This document shows, piece by piece, positions 63,926-64,000 of a stretch of 64,000 bases of DNA. The notes below the pieces were generated by a model, which saw only the letters and a program-made list of their open reading frames with translations, was not told the origin of the DNA and did no database searches. A program made the translations under genes and the position numbers. Numbering within the stretch: position 1 is the stretch's first letter; each line of letters opens with the position of its first letter. The stretch spans positions 1-64,000 of the forward strand of contig VBWB01000009.1 of NCBI GenBank assembly GCA_006218045.1, given 5' to 3'. Origin of the DNA: Stygiobacter sp. GTDB lineage: Bacteria; Pseudomonadota; Alphaproteobacteria; Rhodospirillales; Magnetospirillaceae.

Positions 63926-64000
63926 ATGCGTATGGGGATTGCCGCTCGTTTCGGCTTGGCTTTGGTGGGTGTTTCATTGGCCTCGGCCCTGGTTATCGGC
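63926..64000 (+). CDS. Start of a membrane-anchored protein, cut by the window end
   Basis: The last 75 bp encode MRMGIAARFGLALVGVSLAS and a few more residues before the window ends. The basic start and hydrophobic helix look like the first membrane segment of a chemoreceptor or sensor kinase. GAAGGG upstream could be the ribosome site. It is divergent from the MFS gene. The family cannot be determined. Confidence 0.45.
   Translation, partial: MRMGIAARFGLALVGVSLASALVIG

Overview
The window is GC-rich and densely coded. It looks like a chromosomal segment of a Rhodospirillales-type alphaproteobacterium, perhaps Magnetospirillum-like. That guess rests on the codon bias, the KdpFABC/KdpDE and NasT-controlled nitrate genes, and a cytoplasmic SoeABC-type molybdoenzyme. 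No magnetosome gene, rRNA, CRISPR array or intact prophage is visible.

Layout. 1-2.9 kb is an accessory island: a HigA-like antitoxin, a clearly AT-rich retron (structured ncRNA, NDT-like effector, reverse transcriptase) and the 3' remnant of a tyrosine recombinase. 3-11.4 kb is the minus-strand potassium operon (a 28-aa ORF, kdpF, kdpA, kdpB, kdpC, a second short KdpC-like gene, kdpD, kdpE). 11.8-14.2 kb has a GH108 peptidoglycan hydrolase and a secreted SH3-like protein. 14,468-18,074 is a complete IS1595-type transposon of about 3.6 kb with 26-bp perfect terminal inverted repeats, an 8-bp target duplication and four genes besides the transposase. It lies 8 bp from a tRNA-Gln-like sequence. 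18.2-27.4 kb is mostly housekeeping (Ppx/GppA, RlmE, GuaB, RsmB-like methyltransferase, CBS, tandem STAS, YajQ) and ends with the ANTAR regulator NasT.

28.2-39.1 kb is the assimilatory nitrate operon: nrtA, nrtB, a signal-less NrtA paralogue (NasS-like), nrtD, nirB, nirD, nasA and modD. Its leader carries an NtrC-like dyad, a sigma-54 promoter, an ANTAR-type hairpin pair and a strong intrinsic terminator. This fits NtrC/RpoN initiation followed by NasT antitermination that responds to nitrate through a NasS-type sensor. 39.1-42.1 kb holds a CoA-transferase pair, a VOC protein, a WYL regulator and an FmdB zinc ribbon. 42.1-44.7 kb is a PBPb-PAS-GGDEF-EAL protein. 44.9-51.7 kb is the transglutaminase/DUF2126, ATP-grasp/alpha-E, transglutaminase cluster. 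51.9-57.6 kb has a HerA-like ATPase, a TPR-methyltransferase, a SPOR lipoprotein, an RluA-type synthase, an XRE regulator with an upstream palindrome, and a small secreted protein. 57.8-62.5 kb is a soeCBA-like operon, followed by an MFS transporter and the start of a gene that runs off the window.

Several dispersed repeats sit between genes: palindromic elements of about 85 bp near 25.4, 51.8 and 57.7 kb, a 75-100 bp element near 27.5 and 29.8 kb, and short tandem repeats near 20.0 and 22.9 kb.
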